This document shows positions 51,202-60,128 of a stretch of 64,000 nucleotides of DNA, in pieces. Numbering within the stretch: position 1 is the first letter of the stretch; the number at the start of each line of letters is the position of its first letter. The DNA comes from CBDHCC01 sp965219235 (GTDB taxonomy: Bacteria > Pseudomonadota > Alphaproteobacteria > Sphingomonadales > Sphingomonadaceae). The translations under genes were made by a program, and so were the position numbers. The stretch is from NCBI GenBank assembly GCA_965219235.1, contig OZ244721.1, positions 2,700,716 to 2,764,715 on the forward strand, in the 5' to 3' direction. The notes beneath the pieces are model-generated. The model ran no database searches. It was not told where the DNA came from and saw only the letters and a list, made by a program, of their open reading frames with translations.

Positions 51202-52518
51202 TCAAGGCAGCGGATGCGGCTCCGACTGCGCGCTGCGCGTGGTCCCGCTCCACCCCACCCGCTCCCGCCATCGCTCCATCCAGTTCAGCGCCGGCGTCAC
51301 CGTCGTGCCGTGCAGCACGATCGAGATCAGGATGATCAGGCCCAGCGTCGACCACAGCACGGGCGCCTCCACGAACGTCCCGTGGTTGAGCGCGTAGGCG
51401 AGGTAGAACACCGAGCCCAGCCCGCGGATGCCGAAGAACGCCACGATCGCCCGCTCCGGAGCGGACGCGGGGTGACCGATCAGCGACAGGCCGGCGGCGA
51501 TCGGGCGCACCAGCAGCAGGGCCACGAGCGCGAACACCACCTGCTGCCAGGCCACACCCGCCATCAGTCCGCCCGCCGTCAGCATCCCGCCGAAGAACAG
51601 CAGCAGCGCCATCATCGTCAGCCGCTCCACCTCGTCGGCGAAGTCGTGCATCCGGTGGTTGTAGCCCTCGTCCCGGCTCTCGTGCCGGATCACCAGGCCG
51701 GCCACGAACACCGCCAGGAAGCCGTAGCCGTGAACCAGCTCGGTCGCGGCATAGACCGCCAGCGTCGCGCCGAGCGCCACGAAGCCGTCGCCGGTCTTGG
51801 ACAGCCGCGTGTCGCCGGGGAGCTGGTAGATGATCCAGCCCAGCGCCTTGCCGGCCAGGAAGCCGATCAGCAGCCCCAGCGAGAGCCGCTGAGCCAGATC
51901 CTCGAGCAGGAACTCCTTCCAGGTCGCCCAGCTCCATCCCGTGACCGCCAGCGCCAGCGCCAGATGCACGAAGGGGAAGGCGGCCGCGTCGTTCAGTCCG
52001 GCCTCGGACGTGAGCGCGAAGCGGGCCTCGTCCTCTTCGAGATCCTCGCCCGGTCGCGCGATCTGCACGTCGCCGGCCAGCACCGGATCGGTGGGCGCGA
52101 GGCACGCGGCGAGCAGCAGGGCGGTGGACGGCACCAGCCCCAGCACGCCCATGCCGAGCGCCGTCAGCGCCAGGATGGTGAGCGGCATGGCGAGGAAGAT
52201 CAGCCGCCAGGCCAGTCCCCAGCCGCGCCAGGCGAACGGCCGCCCGATCTTCAGCCCGGCGCCCATCAGCGAGATGATGACGATGAACTCGGTCGCCTTC
52301 TCGATCACGTAGGGGGTGTTGATCGGGTGGAAGGCGTAGGGGCGCAGCGCCGGCAGGCTGAACAGCGCGGCGCCGGCCCCCATGCACAGGATGGGCAGCG
52401 ACAGCGGCAGCTTCCGGATGATGAGCGGCACCCAGGCCACGAACAGGATCAGGCCACCGAACAGCAGCAGCCCGGGAACGTAGAGGTCGGCGGCGAGCGC
52501 GCGAGCGGCCTCGCTCAT
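51202..52518 (-). CDS. CPA1-type cation:proton antiporter
   Basis: 438 residues with about 11-12 membrane helices. The conserved helix-5 region reads LAPTDPVLAGDVQIARPGED and the ion-binding pair ALTSEAGLNDAAAFPFVHLA has the N-D of electroneutral CPA1/NhaP antiporters. Later helices include DGFVALGATLAVYAATELVH and PERAIVAFFGIRGLGSVFYL. It probably exports Na+ or K+ in exchange for protons. The ATG at 52516-52518 is chosen because it precedes MSEAARALAADLYVPGLLLF. A second, less similar CPA1 antiporter is at 56917. The 158 bases between the GIY-YIG stop and this gene hold only the repeat. Confidence 0.88.
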   Translation of the reverse strand: MSEAARALAADLYVPGLLLFGGLILFVAWVPLIIRKLPLSLPILCMGAGAALFSLPALRPYAFHPINTPYVIEKATEFIVIISLMGAGLKIGRPFAWRGWGLAWRLIFLAMPLTILALTALGMGVLGLVPSTALLLAACLAPTDPVLAGDVQIARPGEDLEEDEARFALTSEAGLNDAAAFPFVHLALALAVTGWSWATWKEFLLEDLAQRLSLGLLIGFLAGKALGWIIYQLPGDTRLSKTGDGFVALGATLAVYAATELVHGYGFLAVFVAGLVIRHESRDEGYNHRMHDFADEVERLTMMALLLFFGGMLTAGGLMAGVAWQQVVFALVALLLVRPIAAGLSLIGHPASAPERAIVAFFGIRGLGSVFYLAYALNHGTFVEAPVLWSTLGLIILISIVLHGTTVTPALNWMERWRERVGWSGTTRSAQSEPHPLP

Positions 52519-52591
52519 GCGAGGGCGCTGGAGGAAGGGGGGATCATCGGCCCTCAATGTGTGGTGGCGAGGAATGTGCCGTGAGTCGTCG

Positions 52592-52727
52592 CTCCCCTCC
52601 CTCACAAGGGAGGGGCCGGGGGTGGGTGCGAGCGCCAGCGAGCTCCGAAAGCGTGCAACGGATAGGAGGCTCGACTTCGCCGTCGCCACCCACCCCTCGA
52701 TCCCCTCCCTTGCAAGGAGGGGAGGCG
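52592..52727. repeat. CTCCCCTCCCT...GTGGGTG family REPIN-like doublet
   Basis: Left unit CTCCCCTCCCTCACAAGGGA...GGGGGTGGGTGCGAGCGCC and right inverted unit ...GCCACCCACCCCTCGATCCC...CTCCCTTGCAAGGAGGGGAG, abutting the polA stop (52734). The inner segment is degraded. The same family occurs at 55522-55647 on the other side of polA and as a single hairpin at 62507. Confidence 0.87.
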
Positions 52728-52733
52728 TTCTCC

Positions 52734-55481
52734 TCAGTGCGCAGTGCCCCAGCTTCGTCCCGTGCCGATGTCGATCTGCAGCGGTACGGACAATGTCACC
52801 GCCGGCTCGGCCGCCGTCGCCATGACCTCGCGGATGACGGGCGTCGCCGCCTCCACGTCGCCCGCCGGCAGCTCGAACACCAGCTCGTCGTGGACCTGGA
52901 GGAGCATCTTCACCTGCGGCAGCCCGGCGTCGGCCAGCGCCGGCTCCATGCGGACCATCGCGCGCTTGATGATGTCGGCGCTGGTGCCCTGGATCGGCGC
53001 GTTGACCGCCGCGCGTTCCGATCCCGCGCGCTCGTTCGGGTTCTTGGCGGTCAGGCGGGGGAAGTGCGTCTTCCGGCCGAACAGCGTCTCCGTGTAGCCG
53101 GTGCCGCGCGCGTCCTCCAGCGTGCGGCGGATGTATTCGGAGATGCCGGGGAAGCGCTCGAAATAGCGGGAGATCATGTCCTGCGCCTCGTCCGGCGTGA
53201 TCTCCAGCCGCCCGGCCAGCCCCCAGCGGCTGATGCCGTAGAGGATGGCGAAGTTGATCGTCTTGGCCTGCGCGCGGGTGTCGCGGTCCACGGTGCCGAA
53301 CAGCTCGGTCGCGGTCAGCGCATGGATGTCGTCGCCGCGCCGGAACGCCTCCTTGAGCTGCGGCACGTCGGCCATGTGGGCGGCCAGGCGCAGCTCGATC
53401 TGGCTGTAGTCGGCGGCCAGGATCACCGACCCTTCGGGCGCGACGAAGGCGTCGCGGATCTGGCGGCCGACCTCGGTGCGGATCGGGATGTTCTGCAGGT
53501 TGGGGTCGGTGGACGAGAGCCGCCCGGTCTGCGCCCCCGAGAGCGAGTAGGAGGTATGGACGCGGCCGGTGCGGCCGTCGATCTGCTCCTGCAGCGCGTC
53601 GGTGTAGGTGGTCTTGAGCTTGGAGAGCTGCCGCCATTCCAGCACCTTGCGCGCGATCGGCACGCCGTCGCGCTCCAGCCGCTCCAGCTCGGTCACGTCG
53701 GTGGACCACACGCCCGACTTGCCCTTGCGCCCGCCCTTCAGCCCCAGCCGGTCGAACAGCACCTCGCCCAGCTGCTTGGGGCTGCCGATGGTGAAGGGGG
53801 CGCCCGCCAGCTCATGGACCTCGGCCTCGACCGTGGCGATCTGGCCTTGGAACTCGGTGGAGAGGCGCGACAGGTGGGCGCGGTCCACCAGCACGCCGCG
53901 CCCCTCCATGCCGGCGATCACCGGCACCAGCGGCCGGTCGACGCGCTGGTAGACGCGGGTCGCCCCCTCTGTGGGCAGCCGCAGTCGGAGGTGCTGCCAC
54001 AGCCGCCAGGTCACCTCCGCGTCCTCGGCGGCGTATTCGGTGGCGCGATCCAGCGGGATCTCGGCGAAGGAGCACTGCGCCTTGCCGGTCCCGCACACCT
54101 CCTTGAAGGTCAGGCACTGGTGGTCGAGCAGCGTCCTGGCCAGCTCGTCCATGCCGTGCCCCTGCACGCGCCCGGCGTCCAGGTCGAAGGACATGACCAG
54201 CGTGTCGTCGAGCGGGGTCACCGCGATGTCGTGGCGGGCGAGAACCGTCAGGTCGTATTTGAAGTTGTGCCCGACCTTGAGCACCCCGGGGGTCTCCAGC
54301 AGCGGCTTGAGCGCCCGGCACACCTCCTCCACCGACAGCTGGTCCGGCCGCTCGGCGAGCAGGCCGTCGCCGCCGGTCTGATGGCCGACGGGGATGTAGC
54401 AGGCGCGCCCCGCGCCCACGCACAGGCTGATGCCGACCAGCTCGCCCGACACGCAGTCCAGGCAGTCGGTCTCCGTGTCCACCGCCACCACGCCCAGCCG
54501 CGCCGCCTCCGCGATCCACCCGCCCAGCGCGTCGCGGGTCGTGACGGTCTCGTAGAGTGAGCGGTCGATGGGCTTGAACTCGCGCTCCACCGCCTCGGCC
54601 CGCTCCGGCGCGGCGGAGCGGGCCTCGCCGTCCAGCTTGACCAGCAGCGAGCCGAAGCCGTGATGCTCCAGGAACGCGCGCATCGGCGCGTCGGGGATGC
54701 CGTCGAGCGCCATGTCGCCCAGCGCCAGCGGCAGCGGGCAGTCCTCGCGCAGCCGGACCAGCTCGCGCGACAGCCGCGCCATGTCGGCGTGGGCGACCAG
54801 GTTCTCCTTCAGCTTGCCCTTCAGCGTGTGGGTGTTGGCCAGCACCCCCTCGACCGAGCCGTGTTCGACGATCAGCTTGGCGGCGTTCTTCGGGCCGATG
54901 CCGGGCACGCCGGGGATGTTGTCCACGCTGTCGCCCATCAGCGCCAGCACCTCCCCCAACTGCTCCGGCCCGACCCCGAACTTCGCCTCCACCTCCGCCT
55001 CTCGAATGGCGGCGTTTTTCATGGTGTCGAGCATGTCGATGTTCGGCCCGATCAGCTGCATCAAGTCCTTGTCCGAGGACACGATCGTCACCTGCCAGCC
55101 CTCGCGCTCCGCCGCGCGTGCGTAGGATGCGATCATGTCGTCCGCCTCGACATCCTCCTCCTCGATCAGCGGCAGGGAAAAGGCGCGGGTCGCGTCGCGG
55201 ATCATCGGGAACTGGGGGACCAGGTCCTCGGGCGGCGGCGGCCGGTGCGCCTTGTAGTCGGCGTACATCGCGTTGCGGAAGGAGGTGGACGCCTTGTCCA
55301 GCACGACCGCCATGTGCGTCGGCCCATCGGCGTCGTCGAGCGCGCGCACCAGCTTCCACAGCATGGTCGTGTAGCCATAGACCGCGCCCACGGGCTCCCC
55401 GTGCTTGTTGGTGAGCGGCGGCAGGCGGTGATAGGCGCGGAAGATGTAGGCCGAGCCGTCGACGAGATAGAGGTGGGGCAT
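52734..55481 (-). CDS. polA: DNA polymerase I
   Basis: 915 residues with three domains. The 5'-3' exonuclease starts LYLVDGSAYIFRAYHRLPPL and includes DKDLMQLIGP and GDSVDNIPGVPGIGPK. The 3'-5' exonuclease has all DEDD residues: VAVDTETDCLD, HNFKYDLTVLA and YAAEDAEVTWRL. The polymerase has LSSTDPNLQNIPIRTEVGRQ, ILAADYSQIELRLAAHM, AKTINFAILYGISRWGLA and the catalytic LLQVHDELVFELP. It is proofreading-competent, unlike some lineages. The ATG at 55479-55481 is conventional. The gene is bracketed by two copies of one repeat family. Confidence 0.97.
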   Translation of the reverse strand: MPHLYLVDGSAYIFRAYHRLPPLTNKHGEPVGAVYGYTTMLWKLVRALDDADGPTHMAVVLDKASTSFRNAMYADYKAHRPPPPEDLVPQFPMIRDATRAFSLPLIEEEDVEADDMIASYARAAEREGWQVTIVSSDKDLMQLIGPNIDMLDTMKNAAIREAEVEAKFGVGPEQLGEVLALMGDSVDNIPGVPGIGPKNAAKLIVEHGSVEGVLANTHTLKGKLKENLVAHADMARLSRELVRLREDCPLPLALGDMALDGIPDAPMRAFLEHHGFGSLLVKLDGEARSAAPERAEAVEREFKPIDRSLYETVTTRDALGGWIAEAARLGVVAVDTETDCLDCVSGELVGISLCVGAGRACYIPVGHQTGGDGLLAERPDQLSVEEVCRALKPLLETPGVLKVGHNFKYDLTVLARHDIAVTPLDDTLVMSFDLDAGRVQGHGMDELARTLLDHQCLTFKEVCGTGKAQCSFAEIPLDRATEYAAEDAEVTWRLWQHLRLRLPTEGATRVYQRVDRPLVPVIAGMEGRGVLVDRAHLSRLSTEFQGQIATVEAEVHELAGAPFTIGSPKQLGEVLFDRLGLKGGRKGKSGVWSTDVTELERLERDGVPIARKVLEWRQLSKLKTTYTDALQEQIDGRTGRVHTSYSLSGAQTGRLSSTDPNLQNIPIRTEVGRQIRDAFVAPEGSVILAADYSQIELRLAAHMADVPQLKEAFRRGDDIHALTATELFGTVDRDTRAQAKTINFAILYGISRWGLAGRLEITPDEAQDMISRYFERFPGISEYIRRTLEDARGTGYTETLFGRKTHFPRLTAKNPNERAGSERAAVNAPIQGTSADIIKRAMVRMEPALADAGLPQVKMLLQVHDELVFELPAGDVEAATPVIREVMATAAEPAVTLSVPLQIDIGTGRSWGTAH

Positions 55482-55521
55482 GGGCGGGGGTGTAGCGGGG
55501 AGCCGAAGCACGCGAAAGTGA

Positions 55522-55647
55522 CTCCCCTCCCTGAAAGGGAGGGGCTGGGGGTGGGTGCGAGCCGAAGACGAGCCTTGTGCCGGCTCATCGAGAGCTCGCT
55601 GGCGCTCGCACCCACCCCTCGATCCCCTCCCTAGAAGGAAGGGGAGG
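55522..55647. repeat. CTCCCCTCCCT...GTGGGTGCGAG family doublet upstream of polA
   Basis: Left unit CTCCCCTCCCTGAAAGGGAG...GGGGGTGGGTGCGAGC and right unit GCTCGCACCCACCCCTCGAT...CCCTCCCTAGAAGGAAGGGG. The inner arms GTGGGTGCGAGC/GCTCGCACCCAC pair perfectly. It occupies the gap between the polA start and the beta-lactamase-like stop. Confidence 0.9.
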
Positions 55648-55658
55648 CTCAGACCCCC

Positions 55659-56786
55659 CTACCGAGCGTGGTTGATCGTCACCGCGCTCGCCACCGCCTG
55701 CATCAGCGCCATGCGCTCCGGGACCGGCCGGGTGGTGGAGCCGATCATGACCGCGATGGTGTAGATGGTGCCGTCCGGCGCGATCAGCCAGCCGACGTCG
55801 TTGTAGCCCACCGTGCGCGACCCCAGGTCCTGGCCGGTGCCCGTCTTGTGCCCGAAGCGCCAGCCCGGCGGCACGCCGGCGCGCAGCCGGTTCTTGCCGG
55901 TGGTCGAATCCGCCATCAGGCCGAGCAGGGTCTGGGTGGAGCCGGGCGCGAGCAGGTCGCCCTGGGTCAGCCGCAGCAGCGCGTCGGCGATGCCGTCGGG
56001 GCTCGCCCCGTCGATCGGATCGTCGAAATAGCGGTCCAGCGCGGCGGCGCGCCGTTCGTAGGGCAGCTTGTTGCGCTCGTCGTAGAAGCGCCGGCCGACC
56101 GACATGTCCTGCCGCCAGGTCAGCCCCGCCGTGCCGGCCTGCAACAGCCGCTCGCCCGGGCCGAAGCGGATGCCGTGCAGCCCCTTGGCCTGCAGCGTCG
56201 CGCGCACCGCGTCCGGCCCGCCGACGGTGCGCAGGATCGTGTCGTTGGCCAGGTTGTCGCTCTTGGTCATCGCGCGGACCAGGCAATCGCGCAGCGTGGT
56301 GGCGTAGCCGCCGTCCGTGACCAGTGCCGCGAGCGGCTGGTGGAAGACGGTCAGGTCGTCGCGCGTGATGAGCACCGGATCGTCCAGCCGGCGCACGCCG
56401 CGGTCGACCTGATCCATCAGCGTCAGCGCCACCCACAGCTTGGACACGCTCTGTTGCGGCAGCGGCCGATCGGCGCCCTCCTTGACGGTCCAGCCGGCCC
56501 CGGCGCGATGCACCGACACGCCCACGGTGCCGTCGAAGTCGCGCACCAGCGACTCGAGGACCGCCACCATCGCCGGCGACGGCTTGCGGGCCTGATCGTA
56601 GGGGCGCAGCGGCACCGGCGGGCGCACGGCGACGGGTGCGGCCGGCCGGACATCGCGCGCGCGCTCGGGTGGCGGCCGGGAGGGCGCCACGCAGCTCGCC
56701 AGCACGAAGGCCAGGCTCAAGGGGAGGAGCGACGCGGGGCGGGGTTTCGGCAAACCTGCCGCGCGGGCGAACACACGTCTCGTCAT
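55659..56786 (-). CDS. Class A beta-lactamase-like serine hydrolase, predicted lipoprotein
   Basis: 375 residues. The leader LLPLSLAFVLASC gives a lipobox Cys32, and a ~40-residue Pro/Arg linker follows. The active-site motifs are S-V-S-K (113-116), S-D-N (176-178) and K-T-G (314-316). Glu212 is 36 residues after Ser176, exactly where Glu166 of class A enzymes lies, in ERLLQ instead of the usual ExxLN. About 30 extra residues sit between that loop and KTG. It may be a true class A enzyme or a related penicillin-interacting hydrolase; resistance cannot be predicted from this. The ATG at 56784-56786 gives the normal signal peptide. Confidence 0.82.
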   Translation of the reverse strand: MTRRVFARAAGLPKPRPASLLPLSLAFVLASCVAPSRPPPERARDVRPAAPVAVRPPVPLRPYDQARKPSPAMVAVLESLVRDFDGTVGVSVHRAGAGWTVKEGADRPLPQQSVSKLWVALTLMDQVDRGVRRLDDPVLITRDDLTVFHQPLAALVTDGGYATTLRDCLVRAMTKSDNLANDTILRTVGGPDAVRATLQAKGLHGIRFGPGERLLQAGTAGLTWRQDMSVGRRFYDERNKLPYERRAAALDRYFDDPIDGASPDGIADALLRLTQGDLLAPGSTQTLLGLMADSTTGKNRLRAGVPPGWRFGHKTGTGQDLGSRTVGYNDVGWLIAPDGTIYTIAVMIGSTTRPVPERMALMQAVASAVTINHAR

Positions 56787-56916
56787 CGTCGTCCGGTCTA
56801 GCCCCCCGCGCCTGACGTTGCCGTTAACGACAGCGCGTGACATCGCGTGTGAGTCAATCCCGGTCGATCGCCAAGTCCCGCATTTGCCGCGTGCGACGAA
56901 CCCCGGCTAGGGAGCG

Positions 56917-58161
56917 GTGAAGCGTGGCGGCGTGACCGGGAACGGGGGCTCGAAGGTGGAACAACTCGGCGGCTCGTGGCTGATCCTGCTCCTGGCGGTG
57001 GCGTCGCTGGTGGCGATGGTGAGCCACCGCATCGGCATGCCCTATTCGGTCGGGCTGGTGCTGGCCGGGCTGGGGCTGGCCGCGCTGCCCATCGGCTTCC
57101 AGGCGCCGCTGACGCCGGAGCTGATCTTCTCCATCTTCCTGCCGCCGCTGGTGTTCGAGGCGGCGATCCAGATCCCGTGGCGGCCGTTCCGGCGCGAGCT
57201 GCCGCTGCTGCTCGCGCTGGTGACGCTCGGCGTGGCGCTGGCCGCGGGCGTGGTGGCGGTGGGGATGCACGCGCTCGTCGGCTGGAGCTGGATCGGCGCG
57301 GCGCTGTTCGGCGTGCTGATCGCGGCCACCGACCCGGTCTCCGTCATCGCCATGATGAAGCAGGTCGCCGTGCCCCCGCGTCTGCACCTGCTGGTGGAAT
57401 CCGAGAGCCTGCTGAACGACGGCGTGGCGGCGGTGGGCTTCGCCGTGCTGGTCGCCATCGCGGCGGGCGCGGGCACCAGCGCGCCGGTCGTGGCGGTGGA
57501 ACTGGCGACGGTGATCGGCGGCGGCGTGCTGGTCGGCGCGGCCGTGGCGCTGCCGATCGTGTGGCTGGCGGGCCAGACCCGCGACCGGCTGGTGGAGATC
57601 ACGCTGACCACGATCATCGCCTATGGCAGCTTCTGGGCGGCTGAGCACATCCACGTGTCGGGCGTGCTCGCCACGCTGACGGCCGGGCTGATCGTCGGCA
57701 ATTACGGGTTCCTGGGCTCGTTCGCGGACGAGAACCGGCAGGCGATGCTGGGTTTCTGGGACTATGCCGCCTTCCTGGTGAACAGCTTCGTGTTCCTGCT
57801 GATCGGCGGGCGCGAGGCGGCGATCGATCTGGGGGCGGTGGTCGGGATCGCCGCGGTGGCGTTCGTCCTCTCCCTGCTCGGCCGCGCGCTGGCGATCTAT
57901 CCGCTGTCGGCGCTGTTCCGGCGGGGGTCGCTGGCGGTGCCGGCGGGATACCAGCACGTGCTCGTCTGGGGCGGGTTGCGGGGCGCCCTGGCGCTGGCGC
58001 TCGCGCTGGCGCTGCCGGCCACGATCCCGGAGCGCGTCGAGATCATCACCGTGGCCTTCGTGGTGGTGGCGGTGTCGATCTTCCTGCAGGGCACGACCGT
58101 GCCGCGCCTGATCGCCTGGCTGGGGCTGATCCAGCGGGAGGGCAAAGGGACGACCGCCTAG
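56917..58161 (+). CDS. CPA1-type Na+/H+ antiporter
   Basis: 414 residues from a GTG at 56917 (GGGAG just upstream); a GTG at 56956 giving MEQLGGSW is an alternative start. About 12 membrane helices are visible. The family signatures are IFLPPLVFEAAIQIPWRPFR, AATDPVSVIAMMKQ and LLVESESLLNDGVAAVGFAV (ESxxND), and HVLVWGGLRGALALALALAL late. It is closer to the NhaP/YjcE type than the antiporter at 51202. A REPIN-like repeat follows immediately. Confidence 0.9.
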   Translation: MKRGGVTGNGGSKVEQLGGSWLILLLAVASLVAMVSHRIGMPYSVGLVLAGLGLAALPIGFQAPLTPELIFSIFLPPLVFEAAIQIPWRPFRRELPLLLALVTLGVALAAGVVAVGMHALVGWSWIGAALFGVLIAATDPVSVIAMMKQVAVPPRLHLLVESESLLNDGVAAVGFAVLVAIAAGAGTSAPVVAVELATVIGGGVLVGAAVALPIVWLAGQTRDRLVEITLTTIIAYGSFWAAEHIHVSGVLATLTAGLIVGNYGFLGSFADENRQAMLGFWDYAAFLVNSFVFLLIGGREAAIDLGAVVGIAAVAFVLSLLGRALAIYPLSALFRRGSLAVPAGYQHVLVWGGLRGALALALALALPATIPERVEIITVAFVVVAVSIFLQGTTVPRLIAWLGLIQREGKGTTA

Positions 58162-58282
58162 CCCTCTCCCTTCAGGGGAGAGGAGGGAGCCACCGCAGGT
58201 GGCGGAAGGAGAGGGGACCGCCCGGCCAAGGGCGGATGCGGCACCGCCCCTCTCCCAACCCTCTCCCCTGAAGGGGAGAGGG
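58162..58282. repeat. CTCTCCCTTCAGGGGAGAGG REPIN-like doublet
   Basis: CCCTCTCCCTTCAGGGGAGA...GGAGGGAGCCACCGCAGGTGG and, inverted, ...CCCTCTCCCCTGAAGGGGAG... AGGG at the other end, around an inner GGAGAGGGGACCGCC and CCGCCCCTCTCCC pair. It starts one base after the antiporter stop and ends 8 bases before the nadB stop. Confidence 0.88.
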
Positions 58283-58290
58283 CTTCCATG

Positions 58291-59883
58291 CTAGGGCACC
58301 AGCACCGTGTCCTCGGCGACCGGCAGCGTCTCGGGCCAGTCGAGCGTGTAGTGCAGCCCCCGGCTCTCGTGCCGGGCGAGCGCGGACCGCACGATCAGCT
58401 CGGCGGTCTGGAGCAGGTTCCTGAGCTCCACCAGGTCGGCGGTCACGCGGAAATGGCCGTAATAGTCCTCCACTTCCTTCGTCAGCAGCGCGATGCGGTG
58501 GAGCGCGCGCTCCAGCCGCTTGGTGGTGCGCACGATGCCGACGTAGTTCCACATGAACCGCCGGATCTCCGTCCAGTTCTGCTTGATGACCACCTCCTCG
58601 TCCGAGTCGGTCACCCGGCTCTCGTCCCAAGGGCGGATCGGGGGCGGCGCGTCCAGCTCGTCCCAGTGCGCCGTGATGTGCCGCGCCGTGGCTTCCCCGA
58701 ACACGAAACACTCCAGCAGCGAGTTGGAGGCCAGACGGTTGGCCCCGTGCAGGCCGCTCTCCGTCACCTCGCCCGCCGCGTAGAGGCCGGGCAGGTCGGT
58801 GCGGCCGTCGAGGTCCACCTTCACCCCGCCGCAGGTGTAGTGCTGGGCGGGCACCACCGGGATCGGCTCCCGCGTCATGTCGATGCCGAGGCCGAGCAGC
58901 GTCTCATGGATCGTCGGGAAGTGCCCGCGCACGAACTCCGGCTTGCGGTGCGAGATGTCGAGATGGACGTAGTCCAGGCCCAGGCGTTTCAGTTCATGGT
59001 CGATCGCGCGCGCCACCACGTCGCGCGGGGCGAGTTCGAGGCGCTCGTCGAACCGCGCCATGAAGCGCTCGCCGGAGTCCGGCAGCAGCAGCCGCCCGCC
59101 CTCGCCGCGCACCGCCTCGGTGATCAGGAAGTTCTTGAGCCGGGTGTTGTAGAGGCAGGTCGGGTGGAACTGCATCATCTCCATGTTGGAGACGCGCGCG
59201 CCCGCCCGCCACGCCATCGCGATGCCGTCCCCGGTCGCGCCGCGCGGCGCGGTCGAGAACTGGTAGGTGCGGCCTGCGCCGCCGGTCGCCAGCAGGGTCG
59301 CGCGGCCCGTGATCGCCTCCACCCGGCCCGTCCGGCGGTTGAGCGCGTAGACGCCCCAGACCCGGCCGGAGCCCGAATAGCGCTCCTCGTGCCGCCCGGT
59401 GACCAGGTCGATCGCGATGCGGTCGGGCAGGAGGTCGATGTTGGGCTTCGCGCGGGCGGCGTTCAACAGAGCCTCCTGCACGGCCCAGCCGGTCGCGTCG
59501 TGGACATGGACGATGCGGCGGTGGGAATGGCCGCCCTCCCGCGTCAGGTGCCAGCGGTCGGCGGAGCCGGCGTCCGGCGCGTCGAACGGCACGCCGAGCT
59601 CCGCCAGCCGCTCGATCGCGGCGGGCGCGCGGCCCACCACATGCTCGACGACCGCCACATCGTTCAGGCCCGCGCCGGCGATCATCGTGTCGCGGACATG
59701 CGCCTCGAAGCTGTCGCCCGCCTCCAGCACGGCCGCGATCCCACCCTGCGCCCAGCGGGTCGAGCCCTCGTCCAGCGCGCCCTTGGCGAGCACGGCGACG
59801 CGAAAGCGGGGCGCGAGGTTCAGCGCGGCGGTCAGCCCGGCCGCGCCGGAACCGACGATGACGAGGTCGTAGGGGCTGGTCAT
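58291..59883 (-). CDS. nadB: L-aspartate oxidase
   Basis: 530 residues, full length. This FAD enzyme converts aspartate to iminoaspartate, the first step of de novo NAD synthesis. DLVIVGSGAAGLTAALNLA is the dinucleotide fold, GSTRWAQGGIAAVL, REGGHSHRRIVH and TGGAGRTYQFSTAP are family blocks, and HYTCGGVKVDLDGRTDLPGL, YAAGEVTESGLHGANRLASN, SLLECFVFGEATA follow. nadA and nadC are not adjacent. The ATG at 59881-59883 is chosen for the typical N-terminus. Confidence 0.96.
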   Translation of the reverse strand: MTSPYDLVIVGSGAAGLTAALNLAPRFRVAVLAKGALDEGSTRWAQGGIAAVLEAGDSFEAHVRDTMIAGAGLNDVAVVEHVVGRAPAAIERLAELGVPFDAPDAGSADRWHLTREGGHSHRRIVHVHDATGWAVQEALLNAARAKPNIDLLPDRIAIDLVTGRHEERYSGSGRVWGVYALNRRTGRVEAITGRATLLATGGAGRTYQFSTAPRGATGDGIAMAWRAGARVSNMEMMQFHPTCLYNTRLKNFLITEAVRGEGGRLLLPDSGERFMARFDERLELAPRDVVARAIDHELKRLGLDYVHLDISHRKPEFVRGHFPTIHETLLGLGIDMTREPIPVVPAQHYTCGGVKVDLDGRTDLPGLYAAGEVTESGLHGANRLASNSLLECFVFGEATARHITAHWDELDAPPPIRPWDESRVTDSDEEVVIKQNWTEIRRFMWNYVGIVRTTKRLERALHRIALLTKEVEDYYGHFRVTADLVELRNLLQTAELIVRSALARHESRGLHYTLDWPETLPVAEDTVLVP

Positions 59884-59933
59884 GGCCGAGCGGCTTAGGC
59901 GAGGGGCGGGGAAGCGGGCAAGACGGCGGAGCG

Positions 59934-60040
59934 GTTCCTCCCCGGCACGGGGATCGTTGCGTCATTCCAGATCGTCATCCCCGCATTCCAGATGACGGAG
60001 GAATGACGGTAATTTCGCAACGATCCCCGTCCCGGGAAGG
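59934..60040. repeat. CACGGGGATCGTTGCG inverted doublet
   Basis: CCCGGCACGGGGATCGTTGC (59941-59960) and GCAACGATCCCCGTCCCGGG (60017-60036) are inverted over 20 bases; inside them TCATTCC and GGAATGA also pair and a CGTCATCCC/GATGACG core lies at the centre. This gives a long multi-part stem between nadB and the SHOCT gene. Confidence 0.87.
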
Positions 60041-60057
60041 CATTCGAGAGTCCGGCG

Positions 60058-60078
60058 CCCTCTCCCATCGGGAGAGGG
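60058..60078. repeat. Solitary CCCTCTCCC-ATC-GGGAGAGGG hairpin
   Basis: Nine-base arms and a 3-base centre, 50 bases before the SHOCT-domain gene start. It is the end-hairpin of the GTCACCCTCACCCT family without the rest of the unit. Confidence 0.8.
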
Positions 60079-60128
60079 AAGACGAACCGCCCTTGACCTC
60101 GCCTCCGTCATCGCAAAGGTGCGCGGCC

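Noticed and set aside
52519..53709. Upstream extension of the antiporter frame on the - strand
   Set aside because: It is a shadow within polA; the antiporter proper starts at 52518 with a normal membrane N-terminus.
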